The notes below the pieces were generated by a model. That model made no database searches, had not been told where the DNA came from, and saw nothing but the letters and a program-made list of their open reading frames with translations. A program made the position numbers and the translations under genes. From NCBI GenBank assembly GCA_001275005.1, contig JWZX01002446.1, positions 1 to 37,716 of the forward strand: a DNA stretch of 37,716 nucleotides. Direction: 5' to 3'. This DNA comes from Chrysochromulina tobinii (taxonomy: Eukaryota > Haptophyta > Prymnesiales > Chrysochromulinaceae). Positions 36,349-37,716 of this stretch are shown one piece after another (the stretch's first letter is position 1; each line of letters begins with the position of its first letter).

Positions 36349-37410
36349 ATGACAACGATGCCGAGCCGGCCAATCTGTCTACTTGCGTTGCTGCCCGTCG
36401 CCGCGGCGTGGCTGCTGCACCTTCCGCCTGCAAATGGGCGCCCGGCGGCCGCCACAACAGGTGTGCAGGTCGGCTGGACTCGTGACCACCTCGCGTACGA
36501 TTTTTCCGCGAAGCGCCTGGGTTCACCAGCTCTGAAGTTTGACCTTGAGCTTCCTGACGATGACGAGGACGAGGACAAGGCGGACGAGGACAACAGCGCG
36601 CTTGCAGAGGACGAATACGAGATCAATATCAGCCAAACACCTGCCGTGAATATGACTGTCGAACAGTTGAGGACGCAGCTGAAGATGGTCGGGCAGAAAA
36701 GCTCCGGGACCAAGAAAGAGCTGGTCGAGCGCGTCCAAATGCTACAACGACGGCATGCGCTCAATCTTCCGGTGCACGACCTGCAGGTGCAAAATCAGGA
36801 GGAGTTCCGATGGTACATGCTGCAGACGGCCAACGGCTTCGAGCGCGCGGTGGAGCGCACGATCAATATGGCCGTAGTGGCGCAGCGGCTCACGAACAAA
36901 ATTGAGCGCGTCTTCGTGCCCGTCCTCGAGGGCGAGACGTCGGTGCGCGAGAGCTCCGTCATGCCGCAGTACATCTTCGTCCGCATGCGCATGGACCCGA
37001 AGCTGCACTTCTTCATCACGAACATGCAGTACGTGATCAACTTTGTCGGCGCCGACCGTGGCGGCCGAAGCGCGGCCGGTCAGATGGCTGGCAACCGCGG
37101 CTTTGTGCGCCCGATGCCGATGACTGACGAGGCCTTCGAGAAGATTGTCGCGCTCACGCGCGCCAAAACGATGCCCACGGCCGACGAGGGCGCCGTCGGC
37201 AAGGTTGATGTCTCGAGCATCGCCATTGCAGACGTCGTCGAGGTATGCGAGGGTCCATTCAAGGGGATGCAGGGCCCTGTTCTCGAGCGCAGCCCGCTCG
37301 AAGGCGAGGCTAACGAGCAGGCACTCACCCTCGTACTCTCCGTGATGGGGCGCGACACGCCAGTCACCGTCCCTGAGCGCCACTGCGCCAAAATAGCCCA
37401 AGCAGTGTGA
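36349..37410 (+). CDS. NusG-family transcription factor with SAP domain, probably plastid-targeted
   Basis: The preferred start at 36349 gives 353 residues. MTTMPSRPICLLALLPVAAAW is a signal peptide followed by a transit-like region that includes the AYDFSAKRLG motif shared with the GPX presequence. After an acidic linker (DDDEDEDKADEDN) comes a SAP motif (MTVEQLRTQLKMVGQKSSGT and KKELVERVQ, 102-130), a putative nucleic-acid-binding helix pair. The NGN domain starts FRWYMLQTANGFERAVERTI (153-172) and contains RVFVPVLEGE and MPQYIFVRMRM. A KOW motif lies near 300 (VEVCEGPFKGMQGPVLE). NusG/Spt5 NGN domains bind the RNA polymerase clamp and support elongation; a plastid role with the bacterial-type plastid polymerase is inferred from the presequence. 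ATG 36358 is an alternative start. No introns are seen. Confidence 0.88.
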   Translation: MTTMPSRPICLLALLPVAAAWLLHLPPANGRPAAATTGVQVGWTRDHLAYDFSAKRLGSPALKFDLELPDDDEDEDKADEDNSALAEDEYEINISQTPAVNMTVEQLRTQLKMVGQKSSGTKKELVERVQMLQRRHALNLPVHDLQVQNQEEFRWYMLQTANGFERAVERTINMAVVAQRLTNKIERVFVPVLEGETSVRESSVMPQYIFVRMRMDPKLHFFITNMQYVINFVGADRGGRSAAGQMAGNRGFVRPMPMTDEAFEKIVALTRAKTMPTADEGAVGKVDVSSIAIADVVEVCEGPFKGMQGPVLERSPLEGEANEQALTLVLSVMGRDTPVTVPERHCAKIAQAV

Positions 37411-37716
37411 ACACGCACAGTCGAGTCTAGGCGCGGCCGCGTTACATCTTACAAGTCGCGATTCGGTATTGCCGCGGAGACCGGAGTAAACGGAAAACGG
37501 TCAACTTCGCAAACGTAAAGACTGAGCAGCCACAGGAGTTTATCTCGCAGATTGTGTCTCCATGTGAGCACTGTATGTTTATTCACCAAGGCGATCCGCT
37601 GCCGGGTTCAGGTGTACTTCGTGCGTAGCACATGACGTTCGTCGCGTCCCTGCGTATACACAGCGTCGGGTGCGTATACGCAGGTAGGTGCGTATACGCA
37701 CCCGACGCCGCGTTTA
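37411..37716. other. 3' region downstream of the NusG gene
   Basis: It contains the 3' UTR of the NusG gene and the inverted repeat listed separately. No coding frame of note was seen before the window edge. Confidence 0.4.
37663..37708. repeat. Perfect 20-bp inverted repeat with 6-nt spacer
   Basis: The left arm 37663-37682 (GCGTCGGGTGCGTATACGCA) is the exact reverse complement of 37689-37708, with spacer GGTAGG. Each arm itself contains the palindrome TGCGTATACGCA. A related TGCGTATACAC lies at 37651. It could form a strong hairpin or cruciform, or be the end of a small inverted-repeat element continuing past the window. Confidence 0.95.

Overview
The window is nuclear DNA from a GC-rich, intron-containing, flagellated alga with a secondary plastid. 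The signs are spliceosomal introns, alpha-tubulin and V-ATPase genes, a sperm-tail PG-repeat protein, several proteins with signal-peptide-plus-transit-like N termini, a selenocysteine glutathione peroxidase, and plastid-type NusG and DUF2997 proteins. A haptophyte (prymnesiophyte) is my best guess. That is inference from gene content and repeat style, not from an alignment.

Layout. 1-2 kb: 3'-truncated minus-strand gene with a kinase-like region, RING/IBR-like zinc ligands and an ankyrin repeat. 2.1-3.0 kb: STPG/SHIPPO-like flagellar protein. 3.2-5.9 kb: repeated multi-pass membrane protein in five exons. 6.5-8.4 kb (minus): single-domain voltage-gated cation channel with an EF-hand. 8.6-10.3 kb: bestrophin-like protein. 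10.9-11.7 kb: secretory coiled-coil membrane protein. 12.1-12.9 kb (minus): V-ATPase subunit c. 13.4-16.1 kb (minus): PPPDE/DeSI-type thiol peptidase. 16.3-17.4 kb: low-complexity protein. 18.7-20.7 kb: sulfatase. 20.8-22.5 kb: alpha-tubulin. 22.8-25.5 kb: ARM-repeat/EF-hand protein. 26.0-27.9 kb (minus): SGNH-hydrolase-like protein. 28.2-29.7 kb (minus): signal-peptide coiled-coil protein. 30.0-31.6 kb: low-complexity protein. 32.1-32.8 kb: selenoprotein GPX with a candidate SECIS. 33.3-34.0 kb (minus): lipoyl domain fused to a Kgd4/MRPS36-like tail. 34.2-34.7 kb: DUF2997. 35.2-36.2 kb (minus): HemK/PrmC. 36.3-37.4 kb: SAP-NusG.

The most striking structure concerns introns. Conventional introns (tubulin, V-ATPase c, GPX) have unique sequence. 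A second class is built from local or tandem direct duplications: the sequence starting at the 5' splice site (GTNNN...) is copied at the start of the downstream exon, so the acceptor reads ...AG|GTNNN. These introns are often filled with 10-82 bp tandem repeats that carry extra donor copies and a recurring CTGATTGC (reverse GCAATCAG) word. Introns of two unrelated genes on opposite strands share a 43-nt segment (41 identical) ending across the 3' splice site. This suggests a dispersed intron-generating (introner-like) element, with extra donor copies supplied by local duplication.

Other points of note are the lipoyl-Kgd4 fusion, the in-frame UGA/SECIS pair, a 30-nt identical presequence segment shared by GPX and NusG, and a perfect 20-bp inverted repeat at the right edge.
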